Shown here: positions 44,610-56,515 of the stretch, in pieces
How the letters are laid out: each line of letters starts with the position of its first letter
Position numbering within the stretch: position 1 is the first letter of the stretch
Assembly (NCBI GenBank): GCA_030549335.1
Contig: CM060195.1
Coordinates: 13,998,501 to 14,062,500 of the forward strand
Length of the DNA: 64,000 nucleotides
Direction: 5' to 3'
Source of the DNA: Pontederia crassipes
Lineage: Eukaryota; Streptophyta; Magnoliopsida; Commelinales; Pontederiaceae
The notes under the pieces: generated by a model
Seen by the model: only the letters and a program-made list of their open reading frames with translations
What the model was told of the DNA's origin: nothing
Database searches by the model: none
Program-made: the position numbers and the translations under genes

Positions 44610-46075
44610 CCCCTAAGCTCTTACACCATAGGCAAGTACATGAGTTCCACTTCTCAGTACTACAGCTTGGCAATGTTCTCGAGGATTAGGCTCAGGTTTC
44701 CTTGGGAATCTCCCCTGTGGCCGAGACGTGGATGCAGCTTGCTGAGCAATTTGAGTTTCAAGAATCTTCTATGGGCAACCGGGCCTTCAACTTTTTCGAA
44801 GAGCTACTTAACATTATCATTCTAGACTTCTTGTTGCTTGAACATATTTTGCATTATTTTCTCTAGTGCGGCAATCCCTAGCGACTCTAGTGGAGCGGGC
44901 AGAGTTAACTGCTGAGGAGGAGGAGGTAATTGCAATGTTGGATTCGATTATTTGTTCAGAAGTTGATATGGTAGATGTTGTTGCATTCCTTGCCTTGGTT
45001 GCGTTTGATTTTGGAGTAGACGAACATAATTATTCCCTCCATACGAGAAAGTTGGATGATTTTGAGTTCTCATCCAAGGTTGTCTTTGATTCTGCTGAGC
45101 TCATGTTGCATTCGAAAAATATGGAGATATAGCATTGTCCAATGATCTTGCATTGAAACAGTTTCTCCATTCAATCCTGGGCAATCAAAACACATGTGAT
45201 CATGTGATTATCATAGTGTGCATGATGCTCCGAGCATTAAATAAGGATTTAGGACTCCTGATTCTAAGGCGAAAACATATGTTGATGGGTTTGCCTCCTA
45301 CATTGCTTTCTTCACTATCTCCTCGAATCGAAGTGAAATCGTGTCTCAACTGCCATTCACTAGAATTGCGGATTCTTCTGGCTTCTCTCTATTCTACCTC
45401 TATTGCTGGAGCCAATTTCGAAAGTTTTGCGCAACTTTTTCAATGAGCTTCCTCCATCTGCTGAGTCTAGGCAGGCTTTGGATTCCACAATTAGACCACT
45501 ATAAAATGTCTGCACTATAGTCCATTTCTGAAAACCATCATGTGGGCAGGACCTAATCATGCTGGTGTAGCATTCCCATACATACTGTAGAGGTTCCTTG
45601 TCATACAAATAGAGGGAGGTGATTTTATTCCTCATCTCGAAATTTTTTCCTGGTAAAAGAATCTGGTAAGAAAAGCAGATACCAGATGCTCCCACGTCCT
45701 GATTGTGTTGGGTGCTACTAATCATATCCATACTTTGGCTTTATCCCTTAATAAGAATGGGAACAGTCTTAGTCTCATTGCATCCGCAGAGACATCCGTA
45801 AAGTATCGCATAGCTCCAGGAAGGTGATTACGTGCTGATTTGGGTCTTCATTGGCCATTCCACAGAAAGCGTTTTGCCCTAATACTAAGATAATGGCTGG
45901 GTTGTTCAGGTAGTGATTCGAAGCTATCTCCGGCCTTCTGATTCCGATTGTGATTCCCACAGCAGACGGTGTGCAGAATTCTTGTAAAGGGCGGAGTGCA
46001 TTTGGATCCTCAACATCAATGTTCTTATTCAAATTTCTCCCTTGTCTGGCTGCGCGTCTCCTTGCTCTACATCTT
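44610..46075 (-). pseudogene. gag: Decayed gag of an Athila/Tat-type element (element H)
   Basis: The minus-strand reading starts with a basic leader (RRAARQGRNLNKNIDVEDP). Then follow RRPEIASNHYLNNPAI, a FCGMANEDPNQHVITFLELC Gag core, and after a frameshift near 45750 NFEMRNKITSLYLYDKEPLQ and CPHDGFQKWTIVQTFYSGL. A Cys/His remnant lies near 45220. Further left are ILETQIAQQAAS and REHCQAVVLRSGT, the usual end of plant Gag before protease. Stops and frameshifts are frequent and nothing of protease or pol follows, so the element is cut at about 44600. Confidence 0.8.
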
Positions 46076-46400
46076 AAGTGATGGTTCCTAGATCTTTGGG
46101 AAGGAAGTTTGTGCCCAAATCTGATTGAGAAATATCTCCTTCAGAGGTTTCTACAGAGTCACGGTCAACACTTGACATAAAAGTGGTTAGCAGGTTAGTG
46201 AAATGAAAAAAAGAATGATAAAAGCGAAGAAAAGAAAACCAATTATAAGGAAAACGACGACTGATTCAAGCTAAGAAAAACATAAAGTAATGCGTGAAAA
46301 GTGTAAGAACACTTTGGACATATCAAAAAGAGTTTTCAGCATAAAGGCTTTGAGAGTTCTCAAAGGACTTATCAAATAAATCAAACTAAAACACTAGCAC

Positions 46401-46419
46401 TTCCCCGGCAGCGGTGCCA
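46401..46419 (-). other. Primer binding site of element H
   Basis: In element sense TGGCACCGCTGCCGGGGAA, a variant of the tRNA-Asp type PBS, eight bases (AAAATTTT on the element strand) from the presumed LTR end TGAGTCA. Confidence 0.75.
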
Positions 46420-46426
46420 AAAATTT

Positions 46427-48110
46427 TGACTCACAAAAAGTGTGTATAGAGAATAACACACAGAACGGGAGGCAAAAAGCCTCTAACACATAGGTCTACC
46501 CAATACTCGGGCGTATCACCCTTGGACATAGAAATGTATAATGAATGAAGTTTTAAAATTTGTAATCTCTCTACACTATCAAAATACGATCCACAAGCAT
46601 ACGGTGTGTCATTGTAGTGCTTGAGGTTCGATGCACAGGGAAGCGAGGTCTGCGAAATCTTTGAAAAAATCCTTCGGGGTAAACTCAGTGGAAAATAAAT
46701 ACTAAAAACAACGAAAAGGGTGTGACACCATGACATGAAAAGAAAGCAAATGTTTTTGTGATTTTCCTTTTATGAAATAAAGAAGAAGAAACAGTGCAAA
46801 GACGAGAATTAATTTCAAGTGAAAGGGCAAGTCAATAGGCTGAGAGCACGTGTTGAGGACTTATGAGAGGTACTTCTGCCTTGGGATTCCAAGTTCTTTA
46901 GTCCGACAAATTATGAATAAAATAGCCAAGTATCCCCTTCATGCATGCATTAGATTGATTTCAATAATAATGACACTCGACTCAACACCTACATGTCTGT
47001 GTTGGTAGTGAGCCTGCGCTTACATGCATGAAGGGAATTCGTAAAAGAAAGTAATCCATGTCATCGTTATAATACGAATGTGCGCTTTCCTTCAAGATTT
47101 GAGTCCAAGTCTTGTATCTACCGAGTATTAGGCATTCAAAAAAAGTACACCTAAAATAAGGAGGCTACGGTCGGCTGACGCTTGCCTTAGGGGAAAGTGG
47201 ATCGCCCTTTCGGGTAGAATGCAGAATATCGGTATTTCCAAGATAGCTTAGATGCTTACACAGGAGAAGAAGAGTTCGATTCAGGAAGTATCAGATAGGA
47301 TTTACCGGAAGTTCTTAGAAGTGACTCATCTCTCATCTACCCTACTTGGGTCATAGACTTAGATGGGCATTTGAAGGATATCGTTCCTTAAATAAAACTT
47401 TCGAAAAACTTGAAAAGGAACCGAACACAGCAATGGAAAAAGAAGGAATCTACGAACATCTGACTCAATTCGATCATTTATTGCTAGAAATTCGGAGTAC
47501 ACCTAAACTTCTCAAGACGTAGATTAAAGGATCAATGACATCTAAGCTATATCTGGAGCATATAACATCCCTACGATCGGGGGTGCAAAGCGGAAAGTGA
47601 CTCAGAAAACTTCTCCTACACCTACAATCATGCAAAGAACATAGGAACTCGCACACGAAACTGTCTTCATCCGGGCTATATTTCTCCACGTTCGGTCATG
47701 ATGGAGCATCAAATGTCCCTACGGTCGGGGTTGTCCCTACATTTCATGATCTCAAATCCATACATAGGTTCCGAAAACAAGAAATCAAACAAAGGAGCAA
47801 GAATCAATTCGACACTATTGAAAACAGAGGAAAGCGCAATACTCGACATTCATCATGAAAAACATCAAACGAAACACGACTAAAGAAACATGAATCCCAG
47901 TAGCATCAACACCTCCAAGCCTCAGCAGGGCCGGTTAGCTACAAGTCATGTGGAAAACACACCCTCCTCCACCGATTCCCATAAACATTTTTCTTTCTAC
48001 CCTCTTTTTTCTCCCTGCTTTCTTCCTCCCTTTTTTTCTTCTTCTCTCCAAAAAAGCTCCCCCCCTTTCATCTACAACTTTTTCCTCCTTTTATACTCAC
48101 CTCCTGCTCC
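46427..48110 (-). repeat. 5' LTR of element H (outer boundary not defined)
   Basis: The inner end is TGACTCAC (plus strand). The U5-like stretch around 46570-46640 reads in element sense GTGCATCGAACCTC...ACCGTATGCTTGTGGA. A minus-strand TATAAAAGG lies near 48086-48094 in a pyrimidine/purine-biased setting, so the LTR should reach beyond it, perhaps to about 48.4 kb. No clean terminal CA could be chosen. Confidence 0.6.
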
Positions 48111-48587
48111 AACCTGTTGTTTGCGATAGCTTTTATTCGTGGTCCCCTCCTCCTGAGGGAAGCTTCCTTGCACTAGGGAAATGCAGAAGCATGTTGGTCC
48201 CCAATCATTGGATGGTGTTTTGCTGTTTTGCTTTCTTTTTTGCTCCTAGTGTAGCTTTCCTAGTAGCAAATCACTGGCTTCGATGGTGCGTGATCCAGCT
48301 GCTTTACTCCATTCCATGGAGCTTCTCAGCTCCCCTACAGAGAGGACATCAATTAGAATAGGTTTTAAGCAAACAAGATCAAACTTCAATGATGATATGC
48401 ATACAATCGTTTATGTTGAGAACTTTTTGAAATGTAATGACTTCATGCCATGCTCATGCTCTAAGTAAAGAAATAGTTCTGAAATAAGTGCAATGTGCAT
48501 GCAAAACAATGAGGAAATTATTGACCAAAATTCTCCACATCAACTGGTATGCCCTAAGCGACGTGGAGGTGGAGGCCACAGCGACGG
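48111..48587. other. Probable U3 of element H or flank
   Basis: Mixed-composition sequence with short open frames on the plus strand (47948-48361) that match nothing I know. It probably belongs to the upstream part of the LTR. Confidence 0.3.
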
Positions 48588-48850
48588 CATCGGCTGCGAG
48601 GTCAACGATGAGAGAACTCTTTTGGCAGTTGCGAGGTCGATGATGACACATCTCCTTCAGCGACTGTGAGGTCGACGACGAAGGAGAGGTCGACGATGAC
48701 ACATCTCCTTCGGCGGCTGCGAGGTCGGCAATGAAGGCGAGGTCGACGATGACTGATCTTCTTCAGTGACTATGAGATCGATGATGAAGGTGAGGTCGAC
48801 GATGACAAAATTCCCCCTTTGGTGGCCATGAGGTCGACGACGAAGGCAAA
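48588..48850. repeat. 53-bp tandem repeat, 4-5 units
   Basis: Units of 53 bp begin GAGGTCGACGATGAC at about 48631, 48684 and 48737, with one or two poorer units on the flanks. They contain CATCTCCTTC and GGCTGCGAGGTCGAC words. 53 is not a multiple of three and stops occur in other units, so it is unlikely to encode protein. Confidence 0.75.
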
Positions 48851-49719
48851 ATCGTTAGTCGATTTGATCATGGTATGGTGATTGCTGATCTCACGTGCCC
48901 TAGGGGGCTGCTGCGAGCTTGATGATGACAGATCTCCTTCGGCTGACAACGGACGAGGAACAACTCTAGAGGAAATGTCCCCGATCGGATTTGAGCAGTA
49001 TCCGAACCTCTCCGGAGAAGGGGGAAAGTTTCCATAGCCGAAGACGAGGCTAACGGGGATGTCATCGTACCCAACTCTGGCAGACAGGGGTTTGTCCGCA
49101 GTAATGGTCTCCTCCTCTTCATCTTCTCGCCATCAGCGGGTGCGATAGAGGAGAAGGCTTTGTAGCGCTAGGGGGGATCCAAGGGTCGTATCTGAGGTAG
49201 TTAGTTAAGAACTCTTGCCGCTGTAGCCGCTGCTCCCTAGCTGGATGCTGCCGATGCCACTGCCGTTGGAAGCCGCCAATGCTGCTGCTGGATCGTCGCC
49301 AAACAAAGTCAACTGGTGCTCACCAGTTTCATCTTTGGGCCAACTATTTTTTTTGTTCGACACACTCTAACAGATGTCATCCGATTAGATCGATAACTCA
49401 AATACCACATGAAGTTGAGTCCAACCACCTACTCAGACATCTAACCTAAGGATCTTAGTTGTTCGCTATCAAAGCTATTATCATCGAGCTACACTAAGTT
49501 ACTAAAAACTCGTGCTGACATCATCTTAAACACATCAAGGTGATTTGCACCATTTCTTACACAAAAATCAAGCTCCCCAGTCTCAGCTGGCAACTTAGTT
49601 ACAAATCATTCCAAAAATACAATTACATATGTTCAGCTCAGTATCCATTACAAACCATATCATCAAACCAAAAAAGGTAAAAACAACAACTAAAAATAAA
49701 GAATTGCAACTTGGTGTTA
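48851..49719. other. Unassigned sequence left of the CACTA element
   Basis: GC-rich to 49320 with an 84-codon minus-strand frame (48868-49122) of no recognisable family, then AT-rich. No supported gene. Confidence 0.3.
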
Positions 49720-50044
49720 CACTACAACAAAATTAATATTTAGGACTATAATATAGGGACCAATTAATTTTGAGTTCCCAAAAAATATTTATTTGGGTCC
49801 AATAAAAAAGAAGACCCAAGTGTTTCATATTTTTAGATACAAAAATTTTATTTGTGTCTAATACAAATGTTATAGAAACTAATTATAATATTGGTGTCTA
49901 ATAATTCTGTATAAGCACTGATTTTAGGAACTAATCATATTCTTTGTCCCCAATAATAAATTGTAGGAACTAATTTGAGTGGTCTCGAAACATTTGGTTT
50001 TTTCAATTTTCTCAAATGTGTGTGTTGTGCCTCATTTTACCCTT

Positions 50045-50705
50045 TTTGTTATGCCCTAACTCGTGCACTCATCCCTTTGGCCTTTCCTGTCACCGTCGTC
50101 TGGCACCCCTAACACCAAGGTGCTCGAGCTCCGGCGCCAAGGAGATCCTCCAGCAGCACCACCACCACTACCACCAGCACGTCTTCTACGACGGTCCGCC
50201 GCCGCCGATATCGCGACAAAACGATCGGCTCCTTTCGTTCTGCCTCATTTTTTTCCCTTTTGTACTGCCCTAACTCCTGCACTCAAGGGATCCCTTTGGC
50301 CTTTCTTGTCGCCGTCATCGGGCACCCCTCACGTTCGGGCTCTCGAAGCACTCCAACTCCCACTGCAAGGTGCTCAAGCTCCGGTGCCAGAAGGAGATCC
50401 TCCAGCAGTAGTAGCACCACCACCACCACCAGCAGCATCACGTCTTCTACGACGTCCGCCACCGACGATGTCGCGACTAAATGATCGGCTCCTTTTGTTC
50501 TGCCTCATTTTTTCCCCTTTTGTACTGCCCTAACTCCTTCACTCAATTGATCCCATTGGCCTTTCTCGTCGCCGTCGTCGGGCACCCCTCACGTTCGGGC
50601 TCTCGAAGCACTCCAACTCCCACTGCATGGTGCTCGAGCTCCTGCGCCAGAAGGAGATCCTCCAGCAGCAGCACCAGCAGCACGTCTTCTACGACAATGG
50701 CTTCT
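50045..50705 (+). repeat. Three GC-rich direct repeats of 190-260 bp inside the CACTA element
   Basis: Units start at the words TTTTGT(T/A)(A/C)TGCCCTAACTC near 50045, 50258 and 50518. They share CCTTTGGCCTTTC, CGCCGTC(G/A)TC, GGGCACCCCTCACG, GGTGCTC(G/A)AGCTCC, GGAGATCCTCCAGCAG and CACGTCTTCTACGAC. Lengths differ through CAC/CAG triplet expansion. Long frames cross the units in different phases, so coding is doubtful. Confidence 0.7.
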
Positions 50706-50869
50706 CTCATCTGACGGTCAGGATCTGAGGAGACGCATTGGCTTCTCTCTAGGAATTCGACAATGGTTTGATTCGACTGAGGTAATTAGGGTATTTTTTC
50801 CCCTTCAAGCAGATTTTTTCTCCTTTAAATGTTTTTCCCTAATTAGGGTATTTATAAGTCCGCCTATGT

Positions 50870-50997
50870 TTTATAGCCGGTCCCAAGCCCGGATAAAGGA
50901 GGAGGGTTGTGTTAGACCCTGAACATGGATCAATGAGTCGTATGATCCATGTAGCCGACCCCACCTAGTGGGATAAGGCTTTGTTGTTGTTGTTGTA
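50870..50997 (+). mobile_element. Truncated retroposon tail with (TTG)n end
   Basis: CGGTCCCAAGCCCGGATAAA...CCGACCCCACCTAGTGGGATAAGGC followed by TTTG(TTG)n. This 3' end is common to plant RTE-clade LINEs and SINEs that borrow it. The 5' part is missing. Confidence 0.5.
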
Positions 50998-51530
50998 GGG
51001 TATTTATTTTGAAGGAGTGTCCTCTGTAGTATTTTACAAGTGAACGATTGCAAGAGCAGCACTATTCCTTGAGTTCATGGCCGCCATTCTGAAACTGCAT
51101 TGCAATAGTGTGTTTTCCATCTGTTTTCTGTACCTCCTCTTTGCTTGGAGTTGTCAAATTCTAGTGAAAATTTATTTCATTGTGGAAATAATATGTTATT
51201 GTAGCAATCATGTACTCTCCTAGCATCTCTGTCTCCTGGTAGCAATAAAGTTATGTTAGCGAAGAATTGTATTCATGGCTGTCATTCTGAAACTGTATTC
51301 ATTGCCACAGTGGTTATTCTCCTATTCTTAGTTCATGTGAACCAATGACTTCCTGTGTTCCATTTGTATATATTATGTAGAGTAGTATATATCTTCTCTT
51401 GGATATATATTATGTAGATGTGATACTTAAGAAACTTTCCATTCAGAGAACAGGCTTATAGTTGCATGTTTGGAACCTTAATTAAATTAAGTGATCACAG
51501 TTTGATAATGTTCTCTGATATCTAACCTAT

Positions 51531-52190
51531 GAGAACCTGTCATCTTATGCAGATTACTAATTAGTTCTTTTTTGTGGCACATCTATTACCTGTTGGTCAC
51601 ATCTCCATAATGCAGATTACTAACTAGTTCTTTGTTAATTTATTTTTTTAACAAAGCTTTCGGTAGTTCACTTAAACTCCATTGTATTAGAGCAACATCT
51701 CTGCTCCAAGCAGTAGAATGCTCAAAGTTCACTTACAGACTTATTATCTGATTGAAGTTTGATAATTTTATCATATCTCCATAATACAGATTACTAATTA
51801 GTATGTTATTCTGAAGATTACTAATTACCTGTTTATCATATCTCCATAATTTGTATGTTATTCTGAAGACTAGAGGAGAACCTGTCATCTTATGCAGATT
51901 ACTAATTAGTTCTTTTTTGTGGCACATCTATTACCTGTTGATTATATCTCCATAATGCAGATTACTAATTAGTATGTTATTCTGAAGATCATATCTTCAT
52001 AATGCAAATTTATTTTTTTTAACAAAGCTTTTGGTAGTTCACTTAAACTCCATTGTATTAGAGCATCTCTGCTCCAAGCAGCAGAATGCTCAAAGCTCAC
52101 TTAAAGACTTATTATCTTATAGAAGTTTGATAATTTTATCATATCTCCATAATGCAGATTACTAATTAGTATGTTATTCTGAAGATTACT
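51531..52190 (+). repeat. Tandem duplication of a ~345-bp segment
   Basis: GAGAACCTGTCATCTTATGC occurs at 51531 and 51876. The following ~300 bp (GCAGATTACTAATTAGT, AACAAAGCTTTxGGTAG, CTGCTCCAAGCAG) repeat in the same order. Within each copy the CATAATGCAGATTACTAATT word itself recurs two to three times. Confidence 0.75.
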
Positions 52191-52436
52191 AATTGAACAT
52201 TCATATCGTTAATGTTCGGCTTGATATTCTAGAACCTCGGCACCAAAAGGTATATCCGATCTCGTTCATGAGAGCTTCTGATTAGCTTAACTATGAAATC
52301 ATAAGGTCTAAGTGCACTGATAGTTTTATTAGTAGTTTTTGTTAGTTTTTTTAATGATAGTTTCCATTTTGAACATCTGAATGCAGGAATATGTAATTTG
52401 AATTAATTTGTGTACTTGAGATAACTTCTATTGCAG

Positions 52437-52518
52437 ATTAAGTATACCTGGACAAGGTTTAGATATGCAGAAGACGTCGACCCAACAATCCAGTTTGTGG
52501 CCAATCCAAGAAAATATG
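52437..52518 (+). other. Exon-like segment (possible captured gene piece)
   Basis: 82 bases between a TTGCAG acceptor and a GGTGAGC donor, open in one frame (reads KYTWTRFRYAEDVDPTIQFV). The codon pattern and flanking splice sites suggest a captured exon. I do not recognise the protein. Confidence 0.4.
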
Positions 52519-53399
52519 GTGAGCTCTGTTATCCTTGTCCCTAACTAGAATTTGTGTTGGCAAACAGTGATGCCATAAACCTTTATAGATTTTGAGATGT
52601 TGCTATGTGCATGGCATTTAATATATCTGAGCATATTCTGGCAGTGTCACGACCAACTCGGATTTGGACAAGGTGCACTCGCCATGTAATGCCTGTCACA
52701 GCTAATTCAGTGGGTCTTCAATCTTCAAGCATATATATATATATATATATTGATAGTGATACTTGGGATTTTGAGTGATAACTTACTGAAATTAAGTAAA
52801 AGTTCAATTTTTCAATTTTTGGTCTCCCAACTCACAAGCTACAAATGCACAAGTAAGTTGTAGTAGACTCAGATTGTCGTATCCACAAGAATTTGAAGTC
52901 TAAGATATCCTAAAACAATCTAGATTAGTTCTACTTAAGTGACTAAAAACAGATTTTTAATGGAAAGTGAAAATAGATTTTTAATGGAATGCAGAATGAT
53001 AATTGATTTTTGGGTTTTGGAAATTTATCAAAACTGAGTTATAAATGCTAGATTGAAGTCTAAAAAGGTTTAACTATCAACGAGGAAGGTTCTTCTAGGA
53101 GTTGGGGTTCATCTAAATTAATTAAGGATGGATTGGATCAAGTTATCATTAAATGTCCAATTTTGATTCAACCTGAAATGTAGCTGCTCTCACAGCTCAA
53201 TTGACCTCTAACTAAGCAATATATTATCATATAGTTGTTAGTTAGGTTAAATCAGAAGAGGATCCTCACTGAAAATCAAGTTATTATTAGATTCAAATGA
53301 AGGTTCAATGCTGATTTTTACAATTCAAAGAATTATGAAGTGATAACTTGTAATTGCAATCATAAAAAGATGAAATCACTTCAATTAATCAAACTAGGA

Positions 53400-54200
53400 T
53401 GAAATATGTCCAATAATGGTGCTTGTGCTCCTTGATTCATCTTTGAATTCCAGAGGGATTTGAAATCAACCTCTCGGTTGCAAAGTAAAATGGAATCCAC
53501 ACAAACTCCAATTAATTGGGGTAAAGGAACATCCTATCTAAATTGGAGATTTCAGTGATTATCCAATGCTCCTTGGTTCATCTCTGAAACACAAGGATGA
53601 CCTAAAGACTACCTCTCAGTAGTGGATTAAAATGAGGCTTGACATTGAAAATCAGAATTCAAATAGAAACCAAATTACAAAAATCAGCAATTCAGGAAAT
53701 CAGAATTATCAATCAATGGAATCTAGGCTTGCCAATTGCTTCTTGATACATTTCTGGACTGCAAGACATCCCTAAGGTTCACCTCTCTATGATTGAATAA
53801 AATCAGGAGATTCAATTGGTAAAACAGTTTCCAGCAAGAAATCAGAAAACTGATTTCAGATATTAAGTCCAGGAATCAAAAGAGCAATCTGATTTGAGCC
53901 AAAAATATGCCTAACTTCTTGATTCATTTCTGAACAAGATGGTGGCATTAGCAATCTCTCAGTGACTCAATTAATCAGATTGAGAATGACAAACTGGTCC
54001 AAACAGCCACAAAAATCAGAAATTTCAGGAATCAGGGAAATCAGAATTCAAAAATCAGATTTGCAATTAAATGGAATCCAGAAATCTGACATTATCTCTT
54101 AATGCATTTCTGAAAGATGATTAGATCAAATAATACTTCTCAGTCATAGTTTACAAATGGATCTAATGATAGCATGAATCAATGCAGAATAGTTCTGAAA
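53400..54200 (-). repeat. Five degenerate 140-180-bp repeats in the solo LTR
   Basis: Units marked by CTTGATTCATTTCTGAA-like words at about 53431, 53571, 53741, 53918 and 54098, each followed 40-60 bp later by CCTCTC(A/G)GT and then an AATCAGAA-rich stretch. Confidence 0.6.
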
Positions 54201-54799
54201 TCTGAAAACCAGAATTTATTTCAGTGCAGGATTATAATTCTGTCCACATTCATCCAAAATTAATCTAAACTACTACCCTATCCTAGAAGAAATGGAGTTT
54301 AGCTCCTCATATTTACAAAGTTTGACATCAAATGGAATGAAGAACAGTTACAAATCATCTTGCTTGAAGTCTCTCGGCCAACAGCTCCAGCAGCAGCAGT
54401 AGCTCCAGCCTTGGTGCAGAAACCCTTGCTCCAAACCCTGAATGTCCAGCCCCCCTCTCCTCTAGAAAATTCCAGCTTTTAAATGATTCCTGTCAACCCT
54501 TTGATCAGCATCAAAATGTTCTTTTCTTTTTTATTGCAGCCACCTGTCCCTGCTTTGAATTTCCAACTGCTGCAGATACTTTTTGTGCAGGAAAAAGTAA
54601 ATGGTCCCCCCTTACTTTTTCCACTTTTTGTACACCTTTTCACCCTGCTACAAAACCCAAAACAACAAGCATCAAAGCCCTTGAATGATATTTTGACAAA
54701 TAAGGATTAGGATAATTATAGTTGCTAGCTCAGATATCAAATGGGATGAGGTGTTGTGCAGGAATGAGAACTTATATCAAAATTAATGATTTGAGGGGC

Positions 54800-55330
54800 C
54801 CGGAATGATAACTTTAAATAAATCCTGGAAAATGTCCAAATATAGGTGGTTCAAAGCATTTAAGGCATTAAATGAACTAGAGTGGCAAGTGAATGAGATC
54901 AGAAATCAAATATGAATAAGATTTCAAAGGAATGATAACTTGGGTGCAAAAAACGATAACTTATATGCCTTAAAAATGATAACTTGTGATAACTTGAGTT
55001 GTGGTTATCCAAATGTGATGAAATTTGACCAGCAATGAGTTAAAACAATAATAAGATGATTTCTTAAGGCTTTTGTGCAGAATTAATGGTTTTGCATGTC
55101 GAAATGATAGAATTGCCCTTTAACGATAACTTGGCAAAGGAAAAATGATAACTTGTTCAAATGGACTTAAAACTTTGCACAAGTTGAGATGTGACCATCC
55201 AAATATGATTCATACATGATAATAGTGGATTTAGGGCAAGAAAAACATTGAAAATTAGTTCACTCAAAATAATGATAACTTGACATATATGAATGATAAC
55301 TTGTCCTAAAAATGATAATTTGGCATAGAA
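54800..55330 (-). repeat. ATGATAACTTG motif array in the U3-like part
   Basis: ATGATAACTTG or ACGATAACTTG occurs about ten times, irregularly spaced (for example 54805, 54940, 54978, 55125, 55146, 55272, 55294). Single copies also lie near 52776 and 53335. Confidence 0.65.
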
Positions 55331-55641
55331 CTTAAATATTTATGGATTTTGGCATTTCATAACCTCTATGCACATGGAATTAAGTATGAAATGAGGAGTA
55401 TCATCTAGTTATCACAGTGTATGCATTCCAAGTATAATTGGCCAAAAATAGGCAAAAGTGGGACTTGATACGAATGAAATGCATCTAAAATGGGTTACAA
55501 ACTTATAGTGATCAGCTAGTGATCATATATATATATAAGATATGTAGCAAGTGTCCCATGTCACTACAGTACTTCTTTGTTACTTGTGGATTTTTCCTTG
55601 TTTTAAAAATCTTTTGGTCTTCCTTTTTTTTCTTGAAACAG

Positions 55642-55809
55642 CCATGCATGAGTTCATCCATTGATGGGTCATCATTGAGAAGCAAACATCTGCATGTAGC
55701 AACTCAGCATGCTGTCAACTGGACTACTTGGATAGTTGGACACTGTGCTTGCTTGCTGGAGGAGGACCACAAGAGTATGGTAGCTAGACAAATCTTAGCA
55801 TTCTCATGA
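55642..55809 (+). other. Terminal-exon-like segment in the CACTA element
   Basis: After a T-rich tract and TTGAAACAG acceptor, a frame of 56 codons (CMSSSIDGSSLRSKHLHVAT...) ends in TGA at 55807. The protein is unrecognised. It could be the last exon of a captured or element-encoded gene together with 52437-52518. Confidence 0.35.
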
Positions 55810-56515
55810 ATTTTGAAGATAAGGAATGAAATTTGTGTTCTTGCTTTTCTTTCTGGATGGTTAAACGATTAATTTACAGTGCTTGGAAGTACTGCTTGAG
55901 CTCTTAATCAAGTCTTCAAGTATGTGTTGCATAAACAAATTACATAAGATTTGTGGATAGAGGGGTAATATGAAGTTTTGTGGATGACACTTCTAATATT
56001 TTTTAAACATTACTTTTGTAATGAATCAAGGAGGAATATGAAATTTTGTGGCCGAAATCCTTTTTGCATCTTAATTTTTATTGTCTAATGTCTGTAAATT
56101 TGGAAATTCATAAATTGACTATTAGTACATTGTTGGAGATAAATATATACGAGGACCAGTGATCTTTATAAATATGTTATTAGGGACCAGCCTCTAGGTT
56201 CCTAAAAGTATATTATTAGGAACCAATTTTTTGGTGTCAATTACTTGAGTTTTTTTTTGCCAAAACTATTTTGATTTGGGACCAAAAGTAGCTATTAGGG
56301 ACCATTGCATAATGTTATAGGGACCAATAGATTAGTATCTAAAAGTGATACTTTTGGGATCCAACACAAATTTTTTGTTCTCAAAACTTTTAAAGATCAG
56401 CTTTTAGGAATCAATGGGGGTCAAAAAAATTTTTGTCCTGGAAAGAAATAGGAACAAAAATTTATGAGTTTGGAACCAAATTTTTTTGTCCCAATAAACA
56501 TATTTTGTTGTAGTG

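Larger units (their letters stand above)
52751..55525 (-). mobile_element. Solo-LTR-like insertion nested in the CACTA element
   Basis: The plus-strand ends are TGATAGTGAT and GTGATCA, flanked on both sides by TATAT within an AT run. In minus orientation it has an Athila-like U5 near 52810-52905 (GTGGATACGACAATC, then CTTACTTGTGCATTTG). R is full of degenerate repeats (53400-54200), and U3 (54800-55330) has about ten ATGATAACTTG words. No PBS, polypurine tract or coding region is seen, so a solo LTR is the simplest reading. The flanking TATAT is weak evidence because of the AT run. Confidence 0.6.
49720..56515. mobile_element. Complete non-autonomous CACTA transposon (6796 bp with a nested LTR)
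   Basis: The ends CACTACAACAAAAT (49720) and ATTTTGTTGTAGTG (ending 56515) are perfect 14-bp inverted repeats, flanked by TTA on both sides (49717-49719 and 56516-56518). Subterminal regions carry repeated GGGACCAAT and TAGGAACTAA words in both orientations. No TNP2 or other transposase is present. The interior holds GC-rich tandem repeats, exon-like pieces, a (TTG)n retroposon tail and a 2.8-kb LTR-like insertion. Without the last the element is about 4.0 kb. It would need a transposase in trans. Confidence 0.88.

Noticed and set aside
50016-50714. 156-codon and neighbouring frames in the GC-rich triplicate
   Set aside because: The repeat units are crossed in different phases, so no single frame is maintained.
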